From Tremella fuciformis (Eukaryota; Basidiomycota; Tremellomycetes; Tremellales; Tremellaceae): a DNA stretch of 64,000 nt. The stretch covers positions 436,501-500,500 of the forward strand of contig CP136495.1 in NCBI GenBank assembly GCA_032768795.1, written 5' to 3'. Below are positions 8,974 to 20,500 of this stretch, in pieces. The first letter of the stretch is position 1; each line of letters begins with the position of its first letter. Both the position numbers and the translations under genes were made by a program. The notes under the pieces are model-generated. The model was not told the DNA's origin. It saw nothing but the letters and a program-made list of their open reading frames with translations, and did no database searches.

Positions 8974-10185
8974 GGGCGAGTAAAGGGCACAATCAGCCGC
9001 GGTGGATGAGTGCAATATGTGATGATGTGATGAGTCAAGAGATGGCAAACGACAGATGGAGTAGAGGTTAGTGATGGTCTTATGAGCGAGCCAGTGGGTG
9101 GCAAGAGCGTCTTGGGGGGTCCATCGCCGCTGGGGGCGAGACCTGTTAGTATCCCAAGTTGGAGTCACAAGGCAACGGTGGAGCAGATTTGCAATCCTCA
9201 CCGTTGGATGACCAAGAAGCGGGCAGAACGGATCAAAACGGGTTTCCCAGTCGCGACAAGGCTCTGGCCCGATGCCATCGCAGGCGGAGGGTGGCTGACA
9301 GCTGTTGATGGGCGGTGCATGACGGAGGAGTTGCTGGACAACAGGCCACGGAGGCCTCGAAGAGGCGCAGAGGTCCGTGCCGACTGTGTGTGTATTGTGG
9401 CTGAAACTCACCAAACGGGGTAGAAAATTTTCGGAGATGGGCGCGAAGTAGTCGTTTCGGTAATGTGATTGTCGAGTATTAGTAAACGGGGAACTCCCAT
9501 TAGAAAAGCGCGGAGGCGATACGATGTCGAGCGTGCTGTCTGGTGGACAGCAGAGGCGAGAACATGAGGGCGATGTAGTCGACTGGGCATAGATGAGTGC
9601 AAGCGCGCCGCAGACCGTAGCGGTTACGCTGCTCCCATGCAGAACATATAGGACTTGCATGGGTTCGGAGCATGCTCCGGCAGGCATCAAAGCCTGTAGC
9701 TGAGCGAGAAGGGGCACTGGGCATGCGCTGATCGTTGCAAACACCAAAGGCATTTGCAGGTCACAGTCACGCTCGGTACACCCTTGAGGGAAGTGGCAGT
9801 GAGAGGGATGTAGAGGGAGGTCGACCCGTGAGAGGCCGGCCCGAGGACACGAGGAGGAATAGGCTGGCGAGGCCCCAACTGATGGCGATGTGGTGCGCTC
9901 GCGGTGTTCGTGATTCGGCCCGTCCCAGTCGTCCAGCGTCCATGCATACCTCGGATTCCATTCAGCTGCCTTCCAGGTCTCGCTTACGTTCAATTGCGCA
10001 AAGATCTCGTGGATGGACCCCCGAACATCCAGCTTTTCGTAGGACCCTGCGCCGAACAATGGCTCGGCGAGATCGGTCGATAGGCCGTTAGGAATCGAGG
10101 TATGCATGACGATGAGACAGAGCGTGAGGATGTAGCCGACCACTAAGCGTGTCGTTGAGCACATCATGAACATCGAGCTCGCTGG
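8974..10185 (-). other. 5' region of LINE A1, open in frame with the polyprotein
   Basis: About 1.2 kb between the hexamer tract and the first good ORF1 ATG. It would normally be called 5' UTR, but in the polyprotein frame it has no stop for about 400 codons and starts with an ATG at 10,173. A block at about 9,620-9,690 encodes GACSEPMQVLYVLH; element E has GACSKPVHVLYVLH in the matching place, with half of the codon changes silent. Either it encodes an N-terminal extension or it is a conserved RNA/promoter element; I cannot decide. Confidence 0.5.
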
Positions 10186-10238
10186 CAAAGACAAAGACAA
10201 AGACAAAGACAAAGACAAAGACAAAGACAAAGACAAAG
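10186..10238. repeat. (CAAAGA)n hexamer tract at the 5' end of LINE A1
   Basis: About nine copies of the hexamer on the plus strand (TTTGTC on the LINE strand). The same hexamer, with about 12 copies, occurs at the 5' end of A2. It is absent at the junctions of 5'-truncated copies, so it belongs to the full-length 5' end. Confidence 0.9.
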
Positions 10239-10244
10239 GACGTT
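10239..10244. repeat. Target-site duplication copy AACGTC between B1 and A1
   Basis: GACGTT on the plus strand. It equals tRNA-iMet nucleotides 1-6 and lies between the 3' end of B1 and the 5' tract of A1, as expected if A1 inserted at the tRNA start after B1 had already done so. Equivalent copies: 14,369-14,374, 23,215-23,220, 25,053-25,058, 28,618-28,624, 59,996-60,002 and 61,811-61,817; the last three are 7 bp (AACGTCT). Confidence 0.85.
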
Positions 10245-13200
10245 CATGCGCAAACCTAATCACTCTTCGGATCTCCCGATCGGATCAATCAGCCATCAGC
10301 CGACGCCCCGTGATTGGTCCTGAACCCAATTTCTCCTTCGCTCTCCCGCCCATCCTCCAGTCAGTCTGATCCGGAGGCGTGCTCACCCGTTCCTACTTCC
10401 AGATCCAATTCTCCGTCTCTTCACGCCCAAGTCCCCAGCTCGGAAGTCGGACGGACGCTCGCGGGCCGGCGGGTCGGGATCCGGGTCACCTGGATCTCGG
10501 GGCCTTTTCTGCTTCGACCGAGGGCCAAGCCCTTCCCCTTGATTCGCGTCCCGGACACGCCTGAGCGCAGCGGCAGTCGAGACGTTGTCCCTCCTCGATT
10601 CCCTAGCCGACACTCTGTGCCCTGCGTCATCGCTCGAATCGTTGATGATACCCGGGGCGGTCAATCCATTCCTCGCGTAGATCGGCATTACGTCTCGGAA
10701 ATGGACCTTTGCAATGGCGGTTGTCAGTCGAATGGCGAGCTCGTGCGCGACCTTCGCTTCGAGAGTGGTGAGTCCAGCCGGAGGCGGTGGAACGACTCCA
10801 TACCAGAAACGCCACGGAGAGCCACGTTCGCCATACACGACGGACTTGAGATACTCGCGAACCAGCTCGGTAGTGCGTTCCGAGGCGCCACGACTCGTGG
10901 ACGCGAGATACTTGACATGCCTCGAGACCGCATCGTCGACAAAGGTTTGGCGTATCTCGTCGAAGTGCGGACAGTGAGAGAAGATGTGGTACTCCGTCTG
11001 CGTGTGATGACCGCAGAGTTTGCACGACCGATCGCGAACCTTCTCGTTCACGTCGAAAGTGAGCAGTCGACCGGTGCGCACCAACAGCTGCATCCGAGTC
11101 GCAGCATGCGCCGGCGAGCTCCGATAGAGATATGGCGGAGTAGGGGTGGCCGGGTTCGGTCCGCAACCCAGCCGGAGCTGGAATTTTGGCGTATGCCGCC
11201 GGAAGGTGTCCTCGTGGAGTCGTGATGCCATAGTCGCCTTCCAGTCATCAGGCAAATAGCCCTGCGATGTGTCATACGGCACGTAGTTCGCCATGTACGC
11301 TGTCGGTGGTGTGATGATCGTGACGCGAGTCGACAGATGAGCGGAGCGAGCCGCAAGATCTGTCTTCTTGTTCAGCTCTGACTCGACGTCATGAGCATCG
11401 GTATGCGCCTTGACGTGTTCGACCGGGGCCGTCGTGGATCTGAACGCATCAACAAGCCACATCATGTACTCACGGGTTGGGCTCCCTCGCCAGTCAAATG
11501 GATCGAATTCGGCTGAGCGGAGTGTTTTGACGGCGGTGACACCATTTGCGTAGTCCGTGATGATCCTGTTCGCCGGGTGATTCGAGGCCGTGGTACCTGT
11601 TGCAGCAGCAATGAGACCCAACAATTCGCCATGTCGGGACGACGTGGGTTGACCGATGATCAGATAAGACGCCTCAGCCGGCCCGCACACTGCCGCCGTG
11701 GTTGACGGCCCGGCAGGATATGCCTTTGCACTGCCATCAGATGACCAGATTCTAGCTGTCGCTCCGCGATCCGGCGTAAAGCTGGCCTTCAGCGCGCGCG
11801 CCATCATCTGCTTCCGCTGGGCGCGTGTGCGAAGCGGGGACTTGTCGTTGAACATTAGCTCTCGCAAGTCGAAATGTCGAAGCCAGTTGAGTATCGCCGG
11901 ATTCTGCGTCCTCATTGCGCCAAATGCTGTCTTGTTAAGGAAGGCATCACGATACTCACTGAAGGCTACCGAGGGTTGAATGCGGTCGAAATACTGAAGA
12001 ATATGGCGAGACCTTTCCGGCAGCGTCGGAGCAGCTCGCCTAGCCACATGCTGCATGCTCTCCTTCGGGAGATCGCTTTGATCGGTGCTTGTAATACATA
12101 TGCGCGATAGCTTGAGATACTCGGCCGCAGCAAGCCACGGGTAAGGAATCGCTGGACCGCCTTGGCCGGTGATCAGAGTTTCGGCTGGTCGCTCAAGAGG
12201 AGGCACACACGCGTTGCCCTGACACTGCCAATTAGCTAGCGTGATCTCGGCCATGACCCTCATTGGTTCCAGATGGTGATTAAGGCCTCGGAGGAGATTG
12301 CCAACAGCAATCTGGCCGTTGAGGACATAGAAGGATGGGAAGTCGAAGCCCTTGTATGAAAGGGGAAGGGAAAGGATCGACGTCCGCGTGTATGGTATCT
12401 TCATCGCTGCCGTGATCTTCCGAGTGACCGCCTCGTCCACCTTGTGAGCATCAGCGGGGCGGAGCGGGTGGAGATGAAGGCGAGGGAGTATTCGTGGGAC
12501 GAGCAGACCCCAGGCTACCTTGCAGAGGACCGAAACAGGATAGTCGCGGTTTGTCGCGAGAGGAAAGCCGTCGATCAGGGCGAGGATGTTTTGGAGTGTG
12601 TATTGACGATCGAGGTACGCCGTGCGGAGAATCGATGGCCGCCTCGAGACCTGCACTTGGTGGGACATTCCTGCGATAGTGAGCGTGATAGTCTCAGGTA
12701 GATTATCGGGTATCTTCCCAATGACATAGGCCTCCGTCTTGCTGCCCCAGTGCGTCCTGATCTCATACTCATCCTGGAATCGCTCGCTGAGCTCGATGGA
12801 TCTGTTGAGTGCGGGGATGGTATGCGCAAACCTGAGAGAGTCGTCAAGGACTTCCGTACTGCGTAGCTGAACCCCGCCCTTTGGCCTATCGGCACGGACG
12901 TGGAGGACACGTCGCCGAGAGTTGACAGTCTCAACTTTGACCGGAGTATCTCCGGCCTTGCCGAGTTCTTCTGCGATCCAGTGTTCTTGCATCGCCATCG
13001 CGAGAGTGTACTTGGCACAGCTGAGATTGTCGCCCTGTTTCGTTGTGCCATCAGTGTAAAATGCACGCTCACCAATGCCGTCCTGAGACTTGACTCTGAA
13101 CGAGACCTGAAGGGTCCTGGCTTGCTCAAATGCTATCAGTTGATCGAGTCCGAAAAAGTGGTAGGCGTCAGGAGCTGCTGTCCGGTAAAGATTGTCGAAG

Positions 13201-14368
13201 CCTTTCTCGTGGTCCCTCTTGCAAACCCATATGGTGTCACCATTCAGTTTCGCGGCGTGATCCACCTCGTTGAGGAAATGCGTCAAGTCACTGGAACGCA
13301 CGCCACGCTGACTGGCGATCTGGGTAGGCGGGAGGAGACTCCTGCGCCATACAAACTCCTGTAGCTTGCGCGTACACCATGATGCGATGAGGTTGTGAAG
13401 GCAGTTCGCAAACACGATGCCTCGATAGTTGCGCGGGTCGGTCACGTCTCCCCGCTTGTAGAGCGGCGATATATAATTCTCCTTTAGTGGCGGGGGGAAG
13501 TAGTTGTTGACAATCGTGTAGTTGCACAGCCTGAGGACAAGAGTGAGGAAGTCGGATCCAGACTGTTTGAGTGCCCATTTCTCCCATCCGTCAGGACCAG
13601 GGGAAGGCTTACTGTTTCCTTTTCTTAGGACTTCGTACAGGTCGTCGAGATTCATGACCCTAGGCCATTCGAAGCCATTTGCTCCTCTGTTGGCTTCACG
13701 ATACCTGGCGCAGGCCTCCGACCGCAGCCAAGGCTTGTCGCCGTCTGGTTTCTCGTCGCGATGCAACAACACCTCCAGATAATCCGTCCACACGTCAAGC
13801 CTGGCTTTCGACGTAGACGCGAGCACCGCAGCGGGCGGATCGGGGCCGGGCGTGGCATCGAGATCGAAAACATTCCATTCTGGAAGAGGTCGAGGACCAG
13901 AGCTGCTTTCAGGACGGTCGTGATGCGTCAATCGATATCCTTTTCTGCGAGCATTGGCGTCGAGGAGGCTGGAACCATCCGGGGCAATAGCTTGAAGCAG
14001 CGGTGGATTGGTGATGGCTGTAGGGTCGAAGAGCTGGCGCAAGGGCCCTCCGCTGAGGACACGCTTGAAATCCTCGCGGGCTGCATCACTTGCGATCTTG
14101 GAGAGTGTTCCGCGCACAACCTTATGGAACTCACGTGAAACACCGCGCTTTACGGCTCTAGCATCCTGTATTGTCGGGAACGGGCCTGCCCTGATGCAGA
14201 CCAATGTCCAGGCGTCACGCGCCTGCGGACGATGGGCGAGAAAAGCATCAAGTCGATCCTCATCCATCGCGCGGATGATCCGGCCTAGCATCTTCATCCT
14301 GAGTGCGAGGGCATGACTCTCACTGCCAACTGTGATTTGAACCCGATCATTGAGGCGCGATCCACGCT
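10245..14368 (-). mobile_element. LINE B1: 5'-truncated non-LTR retrotransposon
   Basis: A second LINE family, with the same domain order as A but clearly diverged in protein and with its own 3' UTR (10,245-10,382, ending ...GCGCATG). Its 5' end is cut at 14,368 inside the region between EEP and RT and joined straight to an AACGTC copy and the 3' end of A2. Random 5' truncation with a fixed 3' end is typical of target-primed reverse transcription. Confidence 0.9.
10383..14368 (-). CDS. LINE B1 ORF2 fragment: reverse transcriptase, RNase H, zinc motif
   Basis: About 1,328 codons, open from the truncation point to the stop at 10,383, with no internal stop or frameshift. The N-terminal EEP domain is missing. 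It starts in the linker (GSRLNDRVQI), then RT motifs NYRGIVFAN, DHEKGFDNL, KQGDNLS and VLDDS (again LDD); RNase H motifs DGSA, GELLG, TDYANG, KAHT; and zinc motif CKLCG...H....C. The C-terminus is basic (VKRRRIGS). It lacks its own start, so it is a dead copy, but the intact frame indicates a recent insertion. It is close to identical to B2 over the shared part. Confidence 0.85.
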
Positions 14369-14510
14369 GACGTTCATTCCCGAGCTAAAATACTCCGAGG
14401 ATCTCCGGTTCCTCTCGGATCAGCCGGTGATCGGATCACCCGCCGTCCCGTATTCGCTATGAGATCTCTGCTCCTCCGCCTGTCAAGTCCAGACTCTGAT
14501 GCTCACCGGA

Positions 14511-17500
14511 TCAAGACCGTGCCCCGGTCAAACCCAGCTTTCTCCTTTTTCCCGTCCGCCGATCAGCCGACAAGTCCGCCTCCGACGCCCGCCGTCGCTT
14601 CGAACGAGCCGTGTCTCCAACGTCGCTGATGCTGTCGTCGTGACCGAGTTGTCGCGTTCGCCCTCGATCAGGTGCAGCCTCATCCTCTTTCTGCGAGATG
14701 CTGCTCGATGAACGTACTCCGCGCTGGTACAGCGGCATAACGTCCCGCCAGTGTGTTTTCGCAATCGCGGCCGCCAGACGAATGGCCATCTCATGCGCTG
14801 CCTTAGCTTCTGCAACCCCTAGGGGATCCGGAGGTGGAATGACAACACCATACCAGTACTGAGAAGGCCGCTCAGGGGTACCGTAGACGACGTCCACCAT
14901 ATAGCTCTGCCATGCCTGGCGGGCAACATCCTCGTCGCCGAAGCCGCTGTCAGCTCCCACCCTTGCCCAGTGGCGCTGCACGGCGTCGTCGATAACCGAG
15001 TTACGGATGTCTTCGAAATGGGGACAGGCGACAAAGACATGCCGCTCGGTCTGAGAGGTGTTCCCGCAGAGCTTGCACGAACGATCCCGGTCCGGGTCGG
15101 TGACATCGTGGAGCAACAGCCTGCCCGTCCGAATGAGGAACTGCAGGCGCGTTGAGGCATGAGCTGCGGATCTGCGGTAGAAATAGGCGGGCGTTGGCGT
15201 CTGCTTCGATGGGGCGAAGCCAAGCCGCATCTTGAAAGTCGGCGCATGTCGCTGGAACACCACGTCGTGGAGTCGGGTGGCCATGATCTTCGGCCACTCG
15301 TCTGGAACGTATCCCACGGCCGTGTCGTATGCTACGAACTTGGGCATGTACGCGGTCGGAGGCGGGATGAGGGTGGGCGCCAGAGTGCGATGTGCGAGCG
15401 CGGCTGACCGATCTGCCTGTTGATTGAGCAGGGAGGAAGGGTCAGTCTTATCGGTGTGCGCCTTGATGTGCGAAACGGAGCCAGCAAAACGACGGTACAC
15501 GTCGTTCAGCCAGAGCAGGTACTCACTGGTTGGTCGACGTTTCCACGGGAACACATCGAAACCGGATGATCTGAGCGTTTTTACGGCCGTCACGCCGTTT
15601 GCGTAGTCCGTAACAAGACGTTGAGTGCCGGGGTATGCGTGCGCTCCGATGGCGGCCGCGATCAAACCGACCAGTTCACCATGTCGAGACGTTGCTGCCT
15701 GTCCGATGAGAGAGAAGGAGGCCGAAGATGGACCAGCGACCGCCGCGGTGACGTCGTACCCGCCTTCCGGGCGCGGTACTGCGCTTCCGTCAGACGCCCA
15801 CAGTCCTGGCCCATTCTCCGGGTGTCTGGCAAATGCAGCCTGTATGTTCAGCGTCATCTGCGACTTACGGTCCTTCCGACTGGTCAAGGGCGACTTGTCG
15901 TTGTAGAGAAGGTCGACCAAGTCCAGCTTGCGAAGCCAGTCAAGCACAAGCGGATTCTTCCGCCGATCGTCCCCCATTCGCGGATCGTCACAGAACGCGC
16001 CCTTATACACGTCGAAAGCAACAGAGGGATTGATGGTGTCAAAGTAGTGAAGGAACTGCCTGTTGCGATACGGCAGCAGCGACGCGGCACGCCTGGCGAC
16101 GTGTTGCATGCTTTCGCGCGGCAAGTCCGTCTGATCGGTGTCGGTGATAGCGAGACCAGAGAGCTTAAGGTATTCGGCAGCGGCCAGCCAAGAGGTCGGA
16201 AGGTCAGGCTTCTTCGCATGGTCGTTTAGAGTGACACCGGGTCGCTCGAGAGGAGGGACGCATCGATTGTGCTGACACTGCCAGTTAGCAAGGACGATGG
16301 ATGCGGCTACCCGCATCGGCTCGAGATGATGATTGAGGGCTCTCAACACGTTCTCCACAGCGATGCGGCCGTTCAGAACGTAGAACGAGGGAAAGCCGAA
16401 GCCCTTGTAGTCGAGAGGCAGGGAGAGGATCGCAGTGCGGGTGTATGGTACCTTCATCGCGTTCGTTATCTTCAGCGTCACCGCGGCATCTACCGCACTG
16501 GCATGCTTGGGAAGCAGTGGCTGTAGGTGGAGCCTCGGCAATATCCGGGGAAGGATGAGAGACCACGTAGCCTTTGCCAGCAAAGAGATTGGGTACTCAG
16601 CGTTTGTGGGTATAGGTATTGCGTCGATAACGGCCAAGATGGCCTTCAGCGACTCGGTCGGATCAAGAAACGCCGTACGTAGAATCCTTGGCGTGCTGGT
16701 AACAGGTATGCGCCGCTCAACCCCGGCTATGCGGAGGCAGATGTCGGAAGGGGGGTTCTTAACGGCACCGAGCTGGAACGCCATCGTCTTCGCACCCCAG
16801 TCGGTCCGGACGTCGTACCTGCGCTGAAACTCCTCACTGCGGGAAACATACCTCTCGAGGTTCTCCACACTGGTTGCAAATTTGATGGAGTCGTCGAGAA
16901 CCTCAACGTCTCGGAGGCGGAGACCGCCTTTCGGGCGATCCGTTCGTATGTGGAGGACCTTTTTGCGTGAGTTCACTGTCTCTATGATTGGTGCAGCTTG
17001 GTCCAACAGCTCCGGCAGCCCTGCCAGCCAGTGGTGCTGCATAGCCATGGCCAAGGTGTATTTGATGCAGCTCGATGGATCACCTTGCTTGGTTTGGCCT
17101 GTAGTCAGAAAGTCTCGCTTACCCACACCATCCTGAGACTTGACGCGAAGCGATACTCCGGCTGTTCTCGCAGTCTCAAACGGTAGGACGTGCCCCAGGC
17201 CAAAGAATGTGAAGGAATCAACTGTAGCCGAGCTGTGGAGGTTGTCGAAACCCTTCTCGTGATCCTGTATCAGCCCCCATATCACATCACCATTCAGCCG
17301 GGCTGAGTGGTCTACTTCTGCCATGAACTGGGTGAGGTCACTGGACCTCACGCCACGCTGGGTGGCGATCTGGGTCGGCGGGAGTAGGCCGCGTTGCCAG
17401 ACATACTCATGCAACCGGATCGTGTACCAGGAGCTGACCACGCCGTAGAGGCAGTTGCCGAATACGATACCTCTGTAGTTGCGGGGATCGGTGACGTCAC

Positions 17501-20500
17501 CCCGCTTGAAAAGCGGCGAGATGAAGTTTTCCTTGAGGCGAGAGGGGAAGTAGTTGTGCACAATGCAGTAGTTGCAGAGGCGTAAAATGAGGGTAAGGAA
17601 CTCCGTGCCCGTCTGCTTCAGCGCCCACTTTTCCCAGCCGTCAGGCCCTGGAGACGGTTTAGGATTACCTTTGCGAAGCGTGTCGTATAGATCATCAAGA
17701 GACATGATCGCTGGCCAATCAAAGCGATTCTTGCCCGCGTTCTTGCTTTTGAAAGACCGAGCGGCTTCACAGTCGAGCCAGGGTTTCGAACCTGGCTCAG
17801 GATCAGCTCGATGGAGAAGGAGCTTCTCGAAGTACCGCGTCCATGCCTCAAGCCGCGTATGAGGCTCGGTTGCCAATACCTCAGATGCTGGTTCAGGACC
17901 GGGCTGAGCACTCCGGTCGAACACCATCCAGTCCGGAGGAGATATGACCGCGCTGGTGTCAGCTGTCACGCCATTTGAGGGCATACGGAACCCGAAGGTG
18001 CTGTCCCCAGCTGATAGCCCATTGCCATCGGGCCCGATGACTTGCAGAACAGGCGGATTTGTGATTGAGACTGGTTCAAAGAGTTGGCGGATCGGTCCGC
18101 CACCGAGGACACGTTGAAACTCCTCTTTGGTGGCCCGGGATGCAGATTTGGCGAGGGCAGCGCGAGTCGCCTTGTGAAGCTCCTTTGAGACGACGTGTCT
18201 GGCGCGCCTTACCTGCTCCACGGGCGGATCGCGCGTCATGGCATGATGACAAGCTTCATCCCAGACGTCGCGAGCCTGCGGACGGGCGGCCAGGAAGGCT
18301 TGAAGGCGCCCCTCATCCATCGCGCGTATCAACTTACCATACATCTTCATCCTGACCGCTATCGCATGGCATTCATCGTTTGCCCCCAACCGGAGACGAT
18401 CGTTGACTCTCGAGCCTTTGCGCGGCGGAAATATGGCCTTGCTGGCGGTGGTTAGCGTACGATGGCAGTAATCCAGTAGTTCATCAAAGTCACTGTCGGC
18501 CTGGATGCAGCCATCCGAATCGGGCAGTGGCGGGTCGAATCGCATCTCTGACTCTATTAGCTCTCTGAAATCCGTGTACTTCTCTTTGGCTCGGTCAGCT
18601 TTCGGGCGCCGGAGTCGAGGAGGCGCGAGGTTGACCACTCTGTGGGTTGTGGGAGTGAGAGCGCCTATGGAGAGTTGAGCTAGCACCGGGCGATGATTGG
18701 TGCCGGGAATGTCGAGATCCCCAAGGGCTTCAATGCCTTTTGGCGTCACATCGCGATGTATAGCAAAGCGATCAAGGATCTTGAACGACGCATTATCGTG
18801 CCAGCCTCGGCAAGTCCAATCGCGGGTGACACGTATTCGGCGTTGCTGTTCCCATACATCGGTTGCTGCGATGTTAGCCAGAAAGCGCCGGTAGGCAGAA
18901 CGGTAGAGTCGTGAGACGATCTCATTGTACTTCTCTGACCCTTTGCTGTTCTCCCAAACGTGCAGATAGGTGTTGAAATCGCCGCCGATGATAAACGGAT
19001 GTGTAGAGCCGGCCACAGCCTGGACAGCGCTCCAAAAGGCATCCATGTCAGTGTGGCGATCGCGACTGCTGGCGGTGGGAGCATATACCCCTACGATCCG
19101 CACCTGTTTCGGTCGTCCCAGTAGATCGGCGAGCTTGAGGTCTACAGCCGTGATCCTACCTGAGCCTATACCAGTGGATGGTCCGGCAATGTGACGCACC
19201 ACTGCGATAGTCTTACTCACCAGTATGGCTACTCCCCGACTTTGGCGGGCTGGCGAACGCTCAAAGTAGACATTGTAGAACCTTCTAAGGTCGAACTGGC
19301 GCATCGGGTCGAGCGGGACATGGAAGATCTGGTCAGGGCCCTGCCACGTTTCGGTCAATATCAGGATATGTGGGAAACAGTTGGATATCATTGCCAGAAT
19401 GGCTAGATCCTTCGTGCGCTCACCTTTGAGTCCGTTACAATTGAGCGTCAGTATCCTCAGCGGGTCAGGATTCGCTGCAACAACGTTTAGCAGTAGCAGA
19501 CCCAGGACAAGCTTCAGCCAGAGAGGAAGGATCGCACGGCGAGTAGGGAAAATAGCCTGTGCCGGCATAGAATGCCAACTCGCGGCGAAGTGAGAAGGTG
19601 GTGTGCTGAGCGGTGCATTCGGCGAGCGTCGGAAGCGGAAGCGTGTATAGGAGCGGAGAAGGATCAAGCAAAAAGCCACAATCGAGAACACATCCGGGCA
19701 CGCACCAGGCCTCACCCCGCCTTGCGGCCCTTTGCAATCAGTAGGAGGGTGGGAACACACTCGGCGACTTACGTCCATATCCCAATCACCTTCAATTCCG
19801 TCGTCGCGGGCACCGTCAACGGTGGCCGACTTCTCAAGCGCAGATTTCGAGGGTCCAGCGACAGGTCCGTCCGGGTGGAGAAGGTCGTCCGGGACGTCGA
19901 GAAGCTCCTCTCGATCGTCACCTACCTCCCCGTCCCCGAAGCCCATGCCACCATGCTCTTCGTCATCATCTTCGTAGCCGTCGAACTCTGCCTCTGCGTC
20001 AAGTGCTTCACCAGGAAGGTCACTGTTCTCGTCCGTCACGTCCTCGAAACGAGCCTCAGGGGCGCTGGACGGCAGAAGGAGTCTGGGAACAGGGACATCA
20101 GGAAGCTCGGGAGCGGGCCTGGCTGCGTCGTTCAGCGTGTTCAGCTCAGCGCGCTTGGCTTCCAAATTCGCCTTCGCAGACTGAATTTGGCCCTGCACTC
20201 GCGTAATGGTGATCTGCGCGAGACTGGCCATTGCGCCGCTGACATCCGACTTCGTGGCCGACCAGAGGGCTTGTTCCTTGTGCGAATTCTCCAGTTTGTC
20301 CTCCAGCTGCTCGACGTTTCGTCTCTCGAATTCGATGGCGGCCTCGACAGACGCAATCTTGCGAGTGAGCTTCGCATCGTCGGCTTGCCAGCGAGAGTGA
20401 AGCATCTGATAGCGTTGTGACGCAGCGGTCCACTGGAGCATGTAGGATCCCATCGCCTCGGTCTTCTCTTCACGCCTCTCGAGCTTCGCTTCCATCGTCT

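Larger units (their letters stand above)
1419..10238 (-). mobile_element. LINE A1: full-length non-LTR retrotransposon abutting tRNA-iMet
   Basis: About 8.8 kb. Its 3' end (1419, minus-strand ...GGGAATG) abuts tRNA position 1, with no poly(A) tail. Its 5' end is a (TTTGTC)n tract at 10,238-10,186, directly after a 6-bp AACGTC copy (10,239-10,244) which, with the tRNA start AACGTC, forms a target-site duplication. Layout 5' to 3': hexamer tract, about 1.2 kb 5' region, ORF1-like and EEP-RT-RNase H polyprotein, 136-bp 3' UTR. A2 starts and ends at the same points, so both look full length. A1 should be the youngest of the array because it is the one touching the tRNA. Confidence 0.9.

Noticed and set aside
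10186..10238. CRISPR-like or satellite array
   Set aside because: A pure hexamer without spacers; a microsatellite at a LINE 5' end.
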